A DNA stretch of 64,000 nucleotides from an uncultured Prevotella sp. (GCA_934256705.1 CAKQPF010000005.1:1-64000); one strand, 5' to 3'. Positions 33,746 to 43,166 are shown, counted from the first letter of the stretch. The notes: generated by a model from the letters alone, not told the origin. A program made the numbers and translations.

Positions 33746-34387
33746 ATGCAGAAAACAATGAGCAAGATACTTCCTTTGAAAGCAGAATTGGGCAACACAT
33801 GGACCCATTTGTTTGGTGCGCTCTTCGCACTTTCTTCCATTTGGCTCGTATGGCCGGCAGTGGAAATAGGATGGCAGATGGCATTTGGAGTGATATTCTT
33901 CATCTGTGGAATGTTCCTCATGTTCCTCGCCAGCACCTTGTATCACTGGGTGCACCCAGGGTTGGTCAAGCAGGTGATGCGTAAGCTCGACCATATCAGC
34001 ATCTATGTGATGATAGCCTGCTCCTACACTTCTATCTGCATAGGAGTCGTTGGTGGTTGGGTAGGTTGGCTCGTGTTTGGACTTCAGTGGGCTGCAGTGA
34101 TTGGCGGAGTGTTCTATAAGGTGTTTGCCATGGGTAAATATCCGCGCCTTTCTCTTGCCATTTATCTCATCATGGGCTGGAGTGTGCTCTTTATCATTCC
34201 TGAAGTGATGGCCCGCCTCTCCACGATTTCCATGATTCTTCTCCTGCTTGAGGGCGTGTTCTATACATCTGGAACATATTTCTTCGCACACGACTCCAAG
34301 AAGAATTACCACGCTATCTGGCATGTTTTCGTGCTTCTCGGTGCAATGGCGCATTGGGGCACTGTGCTTTCCATCCTTCTCGCATAG
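33746..34387 (+). CDS. Hemolysin III / PAQR-family membrane protein
   Basis: A 213-residue integral membrane protein with about seven hydrophobic helices. PAQR/HlyIII signatures are seen: NTWTHLFGALFA near the N-terminus, ASTLYHW in helix 2-3, LDHISIYVMIACSYTS, and HAIWHVFVLLGAMAHW at the end, giving the conserved Ser, Asp and three His that form a zinc site in this superfamily. Bacterial members are membrane-homeostasis proteins with possible hydrolase activity; true hemolytic function is doubtful. ATG at 33758 (MSKIL) is an alternative start. Followed 12 nt later by the subtilase gene. Confidence 0.9.
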   Translation: MQKTMSKILPLKAELGNTWTHLFGALFALSSIWLVWPAVEIGWQMAFGVIFFICGMFLMFLASTLYHWVHPGLVKQVMRKLDHISIYVMIACSYTSICIGVVGGWVGWLVFGLQWAAVIGGVFYKVFAMGKYPRLSLAIYLIMGWSVLFIIPEVMARLSTISMILLLLEGVFYTSGTYFFAHDSKKNYHAIWHVFVLLGAMAHWGTVLSILLA

Positions 34388-34399
34388 ATTCTTGTGCCT

Positions 34400-36526
34400 A
34401 TGAGACGAATCCTCTTCACCTTATTATTATATATACTGCCTATTGTTTCCGCTTTTTCACAAAAGCCGGACTTTCTCAAAATGTCGCCTTTCGTCAGAAA
34501 AGTGGCATCGAGACAGTATGATAAGGAATGGAGAGCCAAGGGTGGGAAAGCTGAAAACCGTAACGATAAAGCCATTGTGGCGTTCGTCAGAACTGATGAT
34601 TCCAATGTATTGACTTCGAGTGATTGCGCTATTCTTGCTTCATTCGATGATATTCACATAGCTAAAATTCCGCTCCGAAATCTTAATGCCCTCTCTCTCT
34701 TGCCTGAAATCAAGAGAATTGAGGCGGGAAAATCATGTCATCTGACGCTCGATACTACCCGAATCATCGCCAGAGCGCATGAAGTAAACCGTCAATATCT
34801 TGATGGTAATATCTTGACTTTCAGTGGATATAGTGGTAAAAACGTTATTGTGGGAGTTGAAGATATCTGTTTTGACCTTACTCATCCTACTTTCTGGTCG
34901 GCTGACGGAAAGCGTTATCGTATCAAGGCTCTTTGGGACCAAATTGCAAAGAGAGATGATAATGATGGTTCTTTGGCTGTAGGAAGGCAGTTCATGGATG
35001 AAGAAAGCCTCCTGGAATATAAGCGGACAGCCGATTACAAATATGATTTTCATGGCACACACACCGCTGCCATTGCGGCAGGAAGTGGTTGGAACGGAAG
35101 CAGTACCAGTCCTTTTGTCGGCATTGCTCCAGATGCCGAGCTTTGCTTGGTGTGCAATTTCAGCGGCGACAACAATGAAGTCGTGGACGAAGAGGACGTA
35201 GAACTTTACACCGATGCAATGGATATTCTCGGTTTTAAGTACATCTTCGACTACGCGGAAAGTCAAGGTAAGCCTTGCGTAATCAATTTCAGTGAAGGCC
35301 GTTATGAGGATTACTATGGTGAGACGATGTATTATGAAACCGTGGAAAAACTCTTGGGACCGGGCAGAATACTTTGTGCTTCAGCCGGAAATGATGGTGC
35401 CAACAAGACTTATCTCAAGAAATCATCGTCAGATAAAAGCGTCTGCACCTTCATAAAGGCATGGGGCGGCAGAAACAATATCTTCATGCGTTCGGACGGT
35501 GAGTTCGTTTTTACTCTCGATTTATTGCCTTATTCTGGGCAGAAAGAGAAGCGTATATACTATTTTGACGATGTGCTCAAAGCGGAAGACCAGATGCTTC
35601 TTGACACCATTTCTGTCGGAAATGACCGTAAGTATTCTCTATGTCTCTGCATCTATCCCTCTGGTGTGAATGCGAAAGAGTGGGGCGTAGAGTTCTATCT
35701 TGACCGTATTGGAGGCGGAGCTTTAGGCTATGATGTCCCTGTAATGCTCACATTGGAGGGCGAAAACATAGATATTGAAGCGCATTCTGTGCTTGGTGAA
35801 CTTTGGGCAAACAAATCCTTGAGTCCAGAATCCGTTTCGGCTGTGCCTGGACATAATATTCTTTTTCCAGCTTCTGCAAAGAATGTAATCTCCGTTGGTT
35901 CAACTTCTTATCCGAGAACACTGACTGATTTCCGTGGCAACCCTATAGAATACAACTATCTGACCGATGATAGAAGGTCGGGATTCAGCAGTATGGGACC
36001 TACCATCCAGGGCTTTACGAAGCCTGATGTCATGGCTCCAGGTGAGAATATCATATCTGCAATGAGCAGTTTTTACCTTGAAAGCAATCCTGACAATGCA
36101 GCAGTCAGCCCTGACAAGGAAAGATTTCAGCATGATGGAAGAACGTATGCGTGGACAGTGACCAGCGGTACATCAATGTCAGCTCCAGTTGTTACTGGCG
36201 TAATAGCTCTCTGGCTTGAAGCCTGTCCCACGCTTAGTCCGTCTCAGATTCTTGATGTAATAGCCAAGACTTCCCATCGAGAGGAAGGCGTGGACTATCC
36301 GAACAATAGGATGGGGTGGGGAGAGATTGATGCAAAAGCCGGGCTTTCATACGTCCTTTCCAAATATACAGGAATCACAAATGTGGCTCTTGACCGTGTA
36401 ATAAGGCAGGGAAATCAAAGGTGTTATTACGATATCAACGGCAGGAAACTCCAGTCCGTTGATGGAATGCGTGGAGTGTTTCTTGCCGTTGATGAATATG
36501 GTATGGTACGAAAGGTAATTCGTTGA
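34400..36526 (+). CDS. Secreted subtilisin-like serine protease (S8)
   Basis: A 708-residue protease; start at ATG 34400 (MRRILFTLL), since the GTG two codons upstream adds nothing. Signal peptide about 1-21 (ends AFSQ), then a propeptide-like domain (about 25-115). Catalytic triad: Asp155 (IVGVEDICFD), His218 (HGTHTAAIAAG) and Ser592 (GTSMSAP), with the oxyanion Asn in ASAGNDG. A long insert separates the His and Ser blocks, as in C5a-peptidase-like S8 members. The tail YYDINGRKLQS...MVRKVIR resembles the one on the PL11 lyase and may be a sorting or anchoring signal. All active-site residues are intact. Confidence 0.93.
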   Translation: MRRILFTLLLYILPIVSAFSQKPDFLKMSPFVRKVASRQYDKEWRAKGGKAENRNDKAIVAFVRTDDSNVLTSSDCAILASFDDIHIAKIPLRNLNALSLLPEIKRIEAGKSCHLTLDTTRIIARAHEVNRQYLDGNILTFSGYSGKNVIVGVEDICFDLTHPTFWSADGKRYRIKALWDQIAKRDDNDGSLAVGRQFMDEESLLEYKRTADYKYDFHGTHTAAIAAGSGWNGSSTSPFVGIAPDAELCLVCNFSGDNNEVVDEEDVELYTDAMDILGFKYIFDYAESQGKPCVINFSEGRYEDYYGETMYYETVEKLLGPGRILCASAGNDGANKTYLKKSSSDKSVCTFIKAWGGRNNIFMRSDGEFVFTLDLLPYSGQKEKRIYYFDDVLKAEDQMLLDTISVGNDRKYSLCLCIYPSGVNAKEWGVEFYLDRIGGGALGYDVPVMLTLEGENIDIEAHSVLGELWANKSLSPESVSAVPGHNILFPASAKNVISVGSTSYPRTLTDFRGNPIEYNYLTDDRRSGFSSMGPTIQGFTKPDVMAPGENIISAMSSFYLESNPDNAAVSPDKERFQHDGRTYAWTVTSGTSMSAPVVTGVIALWLEACPTLSPSQILDVIAKTSHREEGVDYPNNRMGWGEIDAKAGLSYVLSKYTGITNVALDRVIRQGNQRCYYDINGRKLQSVDGMRGVFLAVDEYGMVRKVIR

Positions 36527-36544
36527 TTGATAAATCGTTTGCTT

Positions 36545-36982
36545 TTATTCGTCATCTTCGTTATCGAAATCGTCCTCGTCAAAGCCGAAAAGAGCGGGAT
36601 CGATAAAGGCATCCATTGCTCTTCTGTCCTTCTTGGTAGGACGACCGGTACCTCTTGCACGATCGATGAATCCGCTGATGCGGGACATTTCAAGGAGTTC
36701 GTACTGCTTTGCCTCTGTCACGTTCTCGTAGATTTCAGGTAATAGCTTCGCTCCTACGCGGTTTTCTATCGCCTTTAGTATCTTGAATGAGTAGGTAATG
36801 GGTGGCTTTTTGACGCTGATTGTTTCGCCGACCTTTATCACATGACTCGGTTTTACGTTGACGCCATTTTTTGTCACTCTGCCGTTCTTGCAGGCATCAG
36901 CGGCAATACTTCTGGTCTTGAAAATGCGTGCAGCCCAAAGCCATTTGTCTATTCTTGCGGAATTCTGCTCTGCGTTTGCCAT
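36545..36982 (-). CDS. S4-domain RNA-binding protein (Hsp15-like)
   Basis: A 145-residue protein with an S4 RNA-binding domain at the N-terminus (ARIDKWLWAARIFKTRSIAADACKNG in parts: RIDKWLWAARIFKTR, KNGRVTKNG). Hsp15/HslR recycles stalled 50S subunits carrying nascent chains (family knowledge). The C-terminal part carries a basic RGTGRPTKKDRR segment and a very acidic end (FDEDDFDNEDDE). It sits 1 nt from pth, so the two form an operon of translation-quality genes. Confidence 0.88.
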   Translation of the reverse strand: MANAEQNSARIDKWLWAARIFKTRSIAADACKNGRVTKNGVNVKPSHVIKVGETISVKKPPITYSFKILKAIENRVGAKLLPEIYENVTEAKQYELLEMSRISGFIDRARGTGRPTKKDRRAMDAFIDPALFGFDEDDFDNEDDE

Positions 36983-36983
36983 T

Positions 36984-37547
36984 TTACTTTTTGTTGTATT
37001 GGTTCATCGTGATGTTGACTCCAGCAAGAATGAAACTCTTGATGATGTCGCAGGCGGTGTTTATGCAAGGAGCAAGGGTTTTCTTGTCCTCATCGCTGAA
37101 CTTTCCCAGCACCCAATCCACCTGATGTCCCTGTGAGAATTCGCTGCCGATGCCCATGCGAAGGCGTGCGTATTTCTGTCCGATGAGTTGCTGTATGTGT
37201 CCGAGTCCATTGTGTCCTCCATTGCTTCCTGATGCTCTAAGGCGCATTTTGCCGAGGGGAAGGGCAAGGTCATCGACGATTACGAGAAGGTTTTCTGTCG
37301 GGATATTCTCCTTTTCGAGCCAGTATCTCACGGCATTGCCGCTGAGATTCATGAATGTGGTCGGTTTCAAGACGAAGACTTTGCGTCCCTTTACGCTTGT
37401 TTCCGCCACATAACCGTATCTCTTGTCTGCAAACGTGGCATTCTGGTCGTTCACGAAACTGTCCACTACCATCCATCCGGCATTGTGTCTTGTCTCGTGA
37501 TATTCAGGTCCAGGATTGCCAAGACCCACAATAAGGTACTTTTCCAT
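36984..37547 (-). CDS. pth: Peptidyl-tRNA hydrolase
   Basis: A 187-residue enzyme releasing tRNA from peptidyl-tRNA that has dropped off the ribosome. Motifs: LIVGLGNPGPEYHETRHNAGW with catalytic His, PTTFMNLSGNAV, and DDLALPLGKMRLRASGSNGGHNGL. Length and all conserved residues are normal. The gene is upstream of the S4 gene with 1 nt between them, and downstream of rplY beyond a terminator; the rplY-pth order is common in bacteria. Confidence 0.97.
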   Translation of the reverse strand: MEKYLIVGLGNPGPEYHETRHNAGWMVVDSFVNDQNATFADKRYGYVAETSVKGRKVFVLKPTTFMNLSGNAVRYWLEKENIPTENLLVIVDDLALPLGKMRLRASGSNGGHNGLGHIQQLIGQKYARLRMGIGSEFSQGHQVDWVLGKFSDEDKKTLAPCINTACDIIKSFILAGVNITMNQYNKK

Positions 37548-37646
37548 TTTGTATATTATAATGTTGCAAATATATTTTTACATCGTGACAAATAAGATAT
37601 TGAACTGCAAAATCAGTTATTTCGTTCTCCTATTTGTTTATAAAAA

Positions 37647-37676
37647 GGGCGCTCAAGGAGTGAACCCAGAGCGCCC
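37647..37676 (-). terminator. Rho-independent terminator after rplY
   Basis: GGGCGCTC pairs perfectly with GAGCGCCC around a 14-nt loop. On the minus strand the stem is followed by a TTTTT run, as expected for a terminator ending the rplY transcript and separating it from pth. Confidence 0.88.
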
Positions 37677-37709
37677 AATATTGCTTTTCAGTGCGTGTCA
37701 GAAGTTGGA

Positions 37710-38306
37710 TTAACCCTGAGCGGCAGCAGCAGCGGCAGCAGCAGCACGAGTCATCTTGACTGAGCATACTACAACTTCCTTGCTTGTTGCAATCTCAAGA
37801 CCTTCGAAATGGAGGGCACCAACCTTGATTGACTTACCGATCTCAAGAGCGGTAACGTCAACGTCGAGCTTCTCAGGAATCTTACCGTAAGGAGCAGTAA
37901 CCTTAATCTGACGGATAGAGAGAGCGAGACGACCACCGGCACGTACACCAGCAGCGTGACCTACGAGGTTTACTGGGATACCAACAGTGATTGGCTTCTC
38001 AGGAGTTACCTCGAAGAAGTCAACGTGGAGGATAGCGTCAGTAACAGGGTGGAACTGGATTTCCTTGAGGATAGCCTGATGCTTCTCGCCGTCGATGTCG
38101 AGATTGATGATGTAGATGTTTGGAGTGTAAACAGCCTTGCGGAGCTCTGCGAATGAAACAGTGAATGCTTCTGCTACAGGGAGACCGTTCTCACCCTTCT
38201 TCTCACCGTAAAGATTACATGGGATAAGACCCTCCTTACGCATCATCTTTGATGCCTTCTTGCCGAGGTCATTTCTCTTCTGACCTTTAACATTGATTTC
38301 TAACAT
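37710..38306 (-). CDS. rplY: 50S ribosomal protein L25 (CTC form)
   Basis: A 198-residue two-domain L25/general stress protein CTC. The N-terminal 5S-rRNA-binding domain (about 1-95; EINVKGQKRNDLGKKASKMM, 20 residues) precedes the C-terminal TL5-like beta domain (about 96-185; TPEKPITVGIPVNLVG). The C-terminus is a poly-alanine run ending in QG, a length-variable tail. The start has its own clean promoter at 38409-38417. Confidence 0.96.
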   Translation of the reverse strand: MLEINVKGQKRNDLGKKASKMMRKEGLIPCNLYGEKKGENGLPVAEAFTVSFAELRKAVYTPNIYIINLDIDGEKHQAILKEIQFHPVTDAILHVDFFEVTPEKPITVGIPVNLVGHAAGVRAGGRLALSIRQIKVTAPYGKIPEKLDVDVTALEIGKSIKVGALHFEGLEIATSKEVVVCSVKMTRAAAAAAAAAQG

Positions 38307-38408
38307 AATGTGTTACTCTAAATTAAGTTGTTAAACGATAATTGTTATTTGCTTAATTCGCCATCACACTGAGTCACCTCAAATGGGGATGCGCTCAAAA
38401 AAAGCGGT

Positions 38409-38417
38409 GCAAAGGTA
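38409..38417 (-). promoter_or_regulatory. Bacteroidota promoter of rplY
   Basis: Minus-strand TACCTTTGC with TTTG (plus-strand CAAA at 38438-38441) exactly 20 nt upstream. Divergent from the nusB promoter about 100 nt away. Leader to rplY is about 95 nt and could carry control elements; none recognised. Confidence 0.78.
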
Positions 38418-38512
38418 CACATTTTAATTGATATAAGCAAAGATTATCTGGGAAATCGTAAAAAAAATGATTAAAATCACCTAAATTGTTTGTATATTAC
38501 GTGATATTTTAA

Positions 38513-38521
38513 TACCTTTGC
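38513..38521 (+). promoter_or_regulatory. Bacteroidota promoter of nusB block
   Basis: TACCTTTGC with TTTG at 38489-38492, spacing 20 nt. Leader to the nusB ATG at 38606 is about 75 nt. It likely drives nusB-yajC and possibly ybbR-coaE. Confidence 0.78.
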
Positions 38522-38605
38522 ATCGATTGTTGGCCTGAAGCGCAGGTACAGCTAATGGAGCAATCAAGTTATTAACTGATGAATTTATAGAAAAGGACCT
38601 TACAA

Positions 38606-39553
38606 ATGATTAACAGAAAACTTATCAGAATCAAGGCAGTTCAGTTGACCTATGCCTATTTCCAGAATGGAAACCACAATATCGACAACGCTGAAAAAGA
38701 GTTGATTTTCAGTTTGTCTAAAGCCTACCACCTTTATAATTATTTGCTCCTACTTATAGTTTCACTGACAAAGATTGCCCGTAAACAATTTGAAGTGGAT
38801 TGCGCACGTGCTGCGCGTGAAGGATCTCCGGTGCCTTCTTCCAAGTTCGTAAACAACAAATTCGAGCTTCAGTTGGAGAATAATGACATGCTCCGTGAGT
38901 TTAATGAAGAGCAGAAACGTATTTGGGATGACAACATCGAGTTTGTCCGCAAGCTCTTTCTCCAGATTGAACAGTGTGAGGCTTATAAGGAATACCTTGC
39001 TTCTGAGGATGACGATTATGAAGCAGACCGTGAACTTTGGCGTAAATTGTACCGTCAATTCATTCAGGACAATGACGATCTCGCCGCTGTGCTGGAGGAG
39101 ATAAGCCTTTATTGGAATGATGACAAGGATGTGGTGGACACATTCGTGCTGAAGACCATCAAGAGATTTACCGAAAAATCATCGGCAAAGGAGCCGCTGC
39201 TTCCAGAATATAAAGATGCGGAAGACCGTGAGTTTGCCCGCAAACTGTTCCGTGCTTGCGTGCTGAATGCAGACCAGTATCAGCGCTATATGAGCGAAGC
39301 TTCCCTCAACTGGGATTTCTCACGTCTTGCTTACATGGATGTAGTCATCATGCAGCTTGCCATTGCCGAGATGCTCAATTTCCCTAATATACCTGTCAAT
39401 GTCACTATAAATGAATATGTGGAGTTGGCTAAGCTTTACTCTACTCCTCGTAGTGGCGCGTATATCAACGGTATGCTCGACACCATTGCCAGACATCTTA
39501 TCGAGACAGGAAAGATGTATAAGGTGATGGGTGACAAAAACAATAATGCATAA
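38606..39553 (+). CDS. nusB: Transcription antitermination protein NusB (long Bacteroidota form)
   Basis: A 315-residue protein. NusB normally has about 140 residues; here the conserved C-terminal NusB fold (about 205-305; FSRLAYMDVVIMQLAIAEM, VTINEYVELAKLYSTP) is preceded by a large helical region, the usual form in Bacteroidota. The N-terminus RKLIRIKAVQLTYAYFQNG fits the NusB first helix. NusB binds boxA RNA with NusE for rRNA antitermination. It opens the nusB-yajC-ybbR-coaE block. Confidence 0.93.
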   Translation: MINRKLIRIKAVQLTYAYFQNGNHNIDNAEKELIFSLSKAYHLYNYLLLLIVSLTKIARKQFEVDCARAAREGSPVPSSKFVNNKFELQLENNDMLREFNEEQKRIWDDNIEFVRKLFLQIEQCEAYKEYLASEDDDYEADRELWRKLYRQFIQDNDDLAAVLEEISLYWNDDKDVVDTFVLKTIKRFTEKSSAKEPLLPEYKDAEDREFARKLFRACVLNADQYQRYMSEASLNWDFSRLAYMDVVIMQLAIAEMLNFPNIPVNVTINEYVELAKLYSTPRSGAYINGMLDTIARHLIETGKMYKVMGDKNNNA

Positions 39554-39577
39554 CAATTACAAAACAAAAATACAACT

Positions 39578-39895
39578 ATGAATTCAATGATTCTTGCAGC
39601 CCAAGCCCAGCAGGGCGGTGGCCTTTCTATGATTATCATGATGGTCGTTATCTTCGCCATCATGTGGTTCTTTATGATTCGTCCTCAGCAGAAGAAGCAG
39701 AAGGAAATCCGTAATTTCCAGAACTCTCTCGCAGAGGGAACTCACGTGGTGACAGGTGGCGGTATTCATGGTACTGTCAAGAAAATCGACCTCGAAAAGA
39801 ACGCAGTGGAAATAGAAATCGCTCGTGGCGTAGTCGTAACATGCGACCGTTCTTATATTTTTGCTGATGCTTCAGGCGTTCAGTTGAACAAGTAA
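39578..39895 (+). CDS. yajC: Preprotein translocase subunit YajC
   Basis: A 105-residue protein with one transmembrane helix (about 16-35, MIIMMVVIFAIMWFFMI) followed by the family motif RPQQKKQKE and a cytosolic domain with LAEGTHVVTGGGIHGTV. It associates with SecDF at the inner membrane. It follows nusB by 24 nt in the conserved order. Confidence 0.96.
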   Translation: MNSMILAAQAQQGGGLSMIIMMVVIFAIMWFFMIRPQQKKQKEIRNFQNSLAEGTHVVTGGGIHGTVKKIDLEKNAVEIEIARGVVVTCDRSYIFADASGVQLNK

Positions 39896-40103
39896 TCCGA
39901 GCCTTATGGTCGTTTGCTGAGTCGCTGCCGGCGACTGGCATTTGGAATTACGAAACTCGTTATTTCCCTGAAAACAGCCTTATACTTACTATAATATTGG
40001 GCAGATGTATGTTTGCCGAAAATTGGATATAGGGCTTACTGTTCCAGTAAAACTGTCAACAAGTCAGTCTGACTTGGCGGTTTAAGAAAACAATACCAAG
40101 TGT

Positions 40104-41081
40104 ATGGAATGGAAAAACGCTAATTTGGCTATCAAGAACTTCTTCTTTATGTTCGTAAACAAGGAGTTCTTGATCTTTCTCTTTTTTCTCGCAGTGAGCG
40201 CAGGCTTCTGGTGTATGATTTCTCTCAATGAAACTTACGAAAAAGAGGTTTGTGTGCCTTTGCAGTTGGTGGGCGTCCCTGACAATGTCGTTATCACGGA
40301 TCCGCTGCCGGACACTGTGAAGGTGGTGCTGAAAGATAAGGGTTATACTCTGATGAGTTATCTCTATGGTGACGCAATCAGACCTGTCGTAGTCAGTTTC
40401 AATAATTGTTCCAAAAAGAATGACCGTGGTTCTATTACGCAAGGAGACTTTATAAAGCTGCTCTACAGTAAGCTCTTCGGCAATACGAAGATTGTTTCCG
40501 TCAAGGCTGACAAATGGGATTTCACTTTCAATTACGGTCTTGCGAAGATGGTTCCGGTCGTCATCGATGGTGATGTAAAGGCGTATGATGACTATTATAT
40601 AGCCCGAACTGAAATCATTCCCGAGAATGTGAAGATTTATTCTTCTAAGGAAAAACTGGACAGTATTGAAGAAGTCTTCACCGACATTCTCAATCTGACC
40701 AATTTCAAGGACACCGTTTCGCGCACCATTACGATAAAGAAGATTCCTGGTGTAAAGGTTGAACCTTCACAGATAAAAGTGAAATTCTATGCCGACAAGA
40801 TGATAGAGACGGAGATAATGGCACCGGTAAAGGCTGTGAACATGCCTGAGAATATTCTCTTCCGTCCTTTCCCGGCAAGGGTTCCTGTCCGCGTCGTGGT
40901 TGGTAAAGCTAATTTCCAGCGTCTTAATCCTGAAGATTTCATCGTAGAGACAGACTATAAGGAATTGCCAACTAATCCAGATGAGAAATGTAATCTCACA
41001 TTGCGTACAGTTCCTCGTTACGTCATCAGTGCTTCACTCAATGTCAAGCAGGTGGAGTATCTTATCGAAACTGTAGAATAA
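40104..41081 (+). CDS. YbbR-like domain protein, membrane anchored
   Basis: A 325-residue protein with one N-terminal transmembrane helix (about 19-39, EFLIFLFFLAVSAGFWCMI) and extracytoplasmic YbbR-like repeats (about 50-130, VVLKDKGYTL; about 140-230; about 235-320, AVNMPENILFRPFP). In other phyla YbbR/CdaR regulates the diadenylate cyclase CdaA, but no cdaA is adjacent here; in Bacteroidota this gene is tied to nusB-yajC and coaE. It is 7 nt upstream of coaE, so the two are cotranslated. Function in this phylum is not established. Confidence 0.82.
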   Translation: MEWKNANLAIKNFFFMFVNKEFLIFLFFLAVSAGFWCMISLNETYEKEVCVPLQLVGVPDNVVITDPLPDTVKVVLKDKGYTLMSYLYGDAIRPVVVSFNNCSKKNDRGSITQGDFIKLLYSKLFGNTKIVSVKADKWDFTFNYGLAKMVPVVIDGDVKAYDDYYIARTEIIPENVKIYSSKEKLDSIEEVFTDILNLTNFKDTVSRTITIKKIPGVKVEPSQIKVKFYADKMIETEIMAPVKAVNMPENILFRPFPARVPVRVVVGKANFQRLNPEDFIVETDYKELPTNPDEKCNLTLRTVPRYVISASLNVKQVEYLIETVE

Positions 41082-41088
41082 TCTGTAT

Positions 41089-41658
41089 ATGAAAAGAATT
41101 GCCATTACAGGCGGAATAGGTTCCGGCAAGTCATTCCTCTGTCGCCTACTCGAAGAAAGGGGCATACAGATATATGATTGTGACGCTGGTGCAAAACGTC
41201 TTATGCGCCATGATAAGGACTTGCAGGACCAACTGATTCGTCTTATCGGTCCCGACACTTATGTGAAAGGAGAACTTAATAAGCCCGTAGTTGCACAGTT
41301 TCTTCTTGCATCCGAAGCCAACAAACAATCTATCAATGCGATTGTTCATCCTGCTGTAATCCGTGATTTCTATGCTTCCGGAATGCAATGGATGGAATGT
41401 GCTATCCTTTTTGATGCTCACCTTCAGGATAAAGTGGATGCCGTGGTATGTGTTTCTGCTCCTGAAGAAGTCCGGATACAAAGAATAATGCATCGTGATT
41501 CCATCACTAAAGCTAAGGCAAAGCAATGGATTGACGCTCAAATACCGCAGGAAAAGGTGGAGGAAATGTCTGATTTCGTAATCCATAATGATGGTGTTGC
41601 GCCTATGGACATTCAGATAGACAATCTCCTTGTCTCGCTGTCCGAGTTGGATGATTAG
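41089..41658 (+). CDS. coaE: Dephospho-CoA kinase
   Basis: A 189-residue enzyme catalysing the last step of coenzyme A synthesis. P-loop ITGGIGSGKSFLC at residues 4-16, DCDAGAKRLM substrate-site motif, the AIVHPAVIRDF motif and the lid Arg-rich stretch RIQRIMHRD. Normal length. Fourth gene of the nusB block. Confidence 0.95.
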   Translation: MKRIAITGGIGSGKSFLCRLLEERGIQIYDCDAGAKRLMRHDKDLQDQLIRLIGPDTYVKGELNKPVVAQFLLASEANKQSINAIVHPAVIRDFYASGMQWMECAILFDAHLQDKVDAVVCVSAPEEVRIQRIMHRDSITKAKAKQWIDAQIPQEKVEEMSDFVIHNDGVAPMDIQIDNLLVSLSELDD

Positions 41659-41747
41659 CCCTCATCTGCCGCATCAGTATAATGACTGGTCTTAAAAATA
41701 ATAGAATAATAACATAATAATAACAAATAATTTCAATAAACAAAGAA

Positions 41748-42191
41748 ATGCAACAGACAATCCTTGCCATCTCTGGCAAACCAGGACTTTACAAATTGGT
41801 TTCTCGCGCAAAGGCAAGTCTTATCGTCGAGATTCTTGATGAGACTCATAAGCGTATCCCAGCTTTCGCCTCCGACCGCGTAACATCACTCGCTGACATA
41901 GCTATGTACACATACGAGGACGATGTTCCTCTTATGACAATCCTCGCTTCACTTCGTGATAAGGAAGAGGGCAAAGAGGCTTCCATCAATTATAAGAAGG
42001 CCAGCGGAGCAGAACTTCAGGAGTATTTCGCTGCTATCCTGCCTAACTTCGACCGCGATCGTGTCCACACAAGCGACATCAAGAAGCTTATCCAGTGGTA
42101 CAATATCCTCGTTAAGGCTGGTGTTACCGATTTCGAAGAATCTCTTGCTCCGACAGAAGGCGACAACATCGACGACCGCAATGCAGAGTAA
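41748..42191 (+). CDS. DUF5606 family protein
   Basis: A 147-residue cytosolic protein starting QQTILAISGKPGLYKLVSRA, which is the recognisable start of the Bacteroidota DUF5606 family. The N-terminal half is an SH3-like barrel (to about 60), and the C-terminal half is helical (ELQEYFAAILPNFDRDRVH). Function unknown; always found near core genes such as coaE and pth. It follows coaE by 89 nt and precedes the antiporter by 33 nt. Confidence 0.88.
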   Translation: MQQTILAISGKPGLYKLVSRAKASLIVEILDETHKRIPAFASDRVTSLADIAMYTYEDDVPLMTILASLRDKEEGKEASINYKKASGAELQEYFAAILPNFDRDRVHTSDIKKLIQWYNILVKAGVTDFEESLAPTEGDNIDDRNAE

Positions 42192-42224
42192 CTGCTGACG
42201 GATAACCAGGAATAACAAGTTTCT

Positions 42225-43151
42225 ATGCTTTCAGACATAGTCATTATAATCATAGGTATATACATTGTGCTGAAGGGAGCGGACCTTCTTACTGAAGGTG
42301 CGGTCTCTTTGGCACAACGTATGGATATGCCTAAAATGCTTATAGGTCTAACTGTCGTGGCTGTTGGCACGTCTATGCCTGAGTTCTTCGTCAGCGTCAC
42401 TTCCGCTCTTCAAGGTACTACAGACCTTGCAGTAGCCAATGTAGTTGGAAGCAATATCTTCAACGTATTGCTCATCGCTGGTGTGTCTGCCGCAGTTTCT
42501 CCTATGGTAATATCCCGTTCCACTGTGCGTCGTGACATTCCTGTGGCTATACTTGCATCGTTTGTGCTGCTTGGATTTGGCATTTATGGAGGAATACCAC
42601 GCTGGGCAGGAGTCCTGTTCCTTGCTTTGCTCGTAGTTTATACCCTATTTGCCATCCGAACTGCAACGCCTGATGAAAATTCAGAAACAGTGATGAAATC
42701 ATACACTCTTACTGGCGCAATCGGTAGAGTGGTGATTGGTCTTGCTGGTCTTGTAGTGGGAAGTGACTGCTTTGTCAGCAGTGCGACTGATGTCGCTGCA
42801 ATGCTCGGTGTTAGCGAAGCGGTGATAGGTCTTACAATTGTGGCTGGAGGAACATCTCTTCCAGAACTTGCCACAAGCGTCGTTGCAGCAAGAAAAGGTC
42901 AGTCTGCCATTGCTATGGGCAACGTAATAGGTTCCTGCGTATATAATATCCTTCTTATCATCGGTGTGACAGGAGTGATAGCTCCAATGACGATCAATGG
43001 TCTAACCATTGTGGATTTTTCCATGATGATGGTCAGCATTGCGCTGCTTTGGCTCTTCTCATTCACCAGATATAAGATCGAGCGATGGGAAGGCTGGCTG
43101 ATGATTGCCATATTCGCCTGCTATTTAACTTGGCTGATTGCGTCTATATAA
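42225..43151 (+). CDS. Calcium/sodium antiporter (CaCA family, YrbG-like)
   Basis: A 308-residue inner-membrane exchanger with about ten helices in two inverted repeats. The alpha-repeat signatures are both present: VVAVGTSMPEFFVSVTSAL near residue 45-63 and IVAGGTSLPELATSVVAA near 205-222, with the acidic Glu in each as ion ligand. It exchanges Ca2+ (or another cation) for Na+ (family knowledge). Followed by the hairpin and riboswitch region of the queuosine genes. Confidence 0.93.
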   Translation: MLSDIVIIIIGIYIVLKGADLLTEGAVSLAQRMDMPKMLIGLTVVAVGTSMPEFFVSVTSALQGTTDLAVANVVGSNIFNVLLIAGVSAAVSPMVISRSTVRRDIPVAILASFVLLGFGIYGGIPRWAGVLFLALLVVYTLFAIRTATPDENSETVMKSYTLTGAIGRVVIGLAGLVVGSDCFVSSATDVAAMLGVSEAVIGLTIVAGGTSLPELATSVVAARKGQSAIAMGNVIGSCVYNILLIIGVTGVIAPMTINGLTIVDFSMMMVSIALLWLFSFTRYKIERWEGWLMIAIFACYLTWLIASI

Positions 43152-43166
43152 TTCATAATCCATAAT

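Noticed and set aside
33662..34354. 230-codon minus-strand frame over the HlyIII gene
   Set aside because: Histidine- and charge-rich antisense reading with no motif; the plus-strand PAQR protein is well supported.
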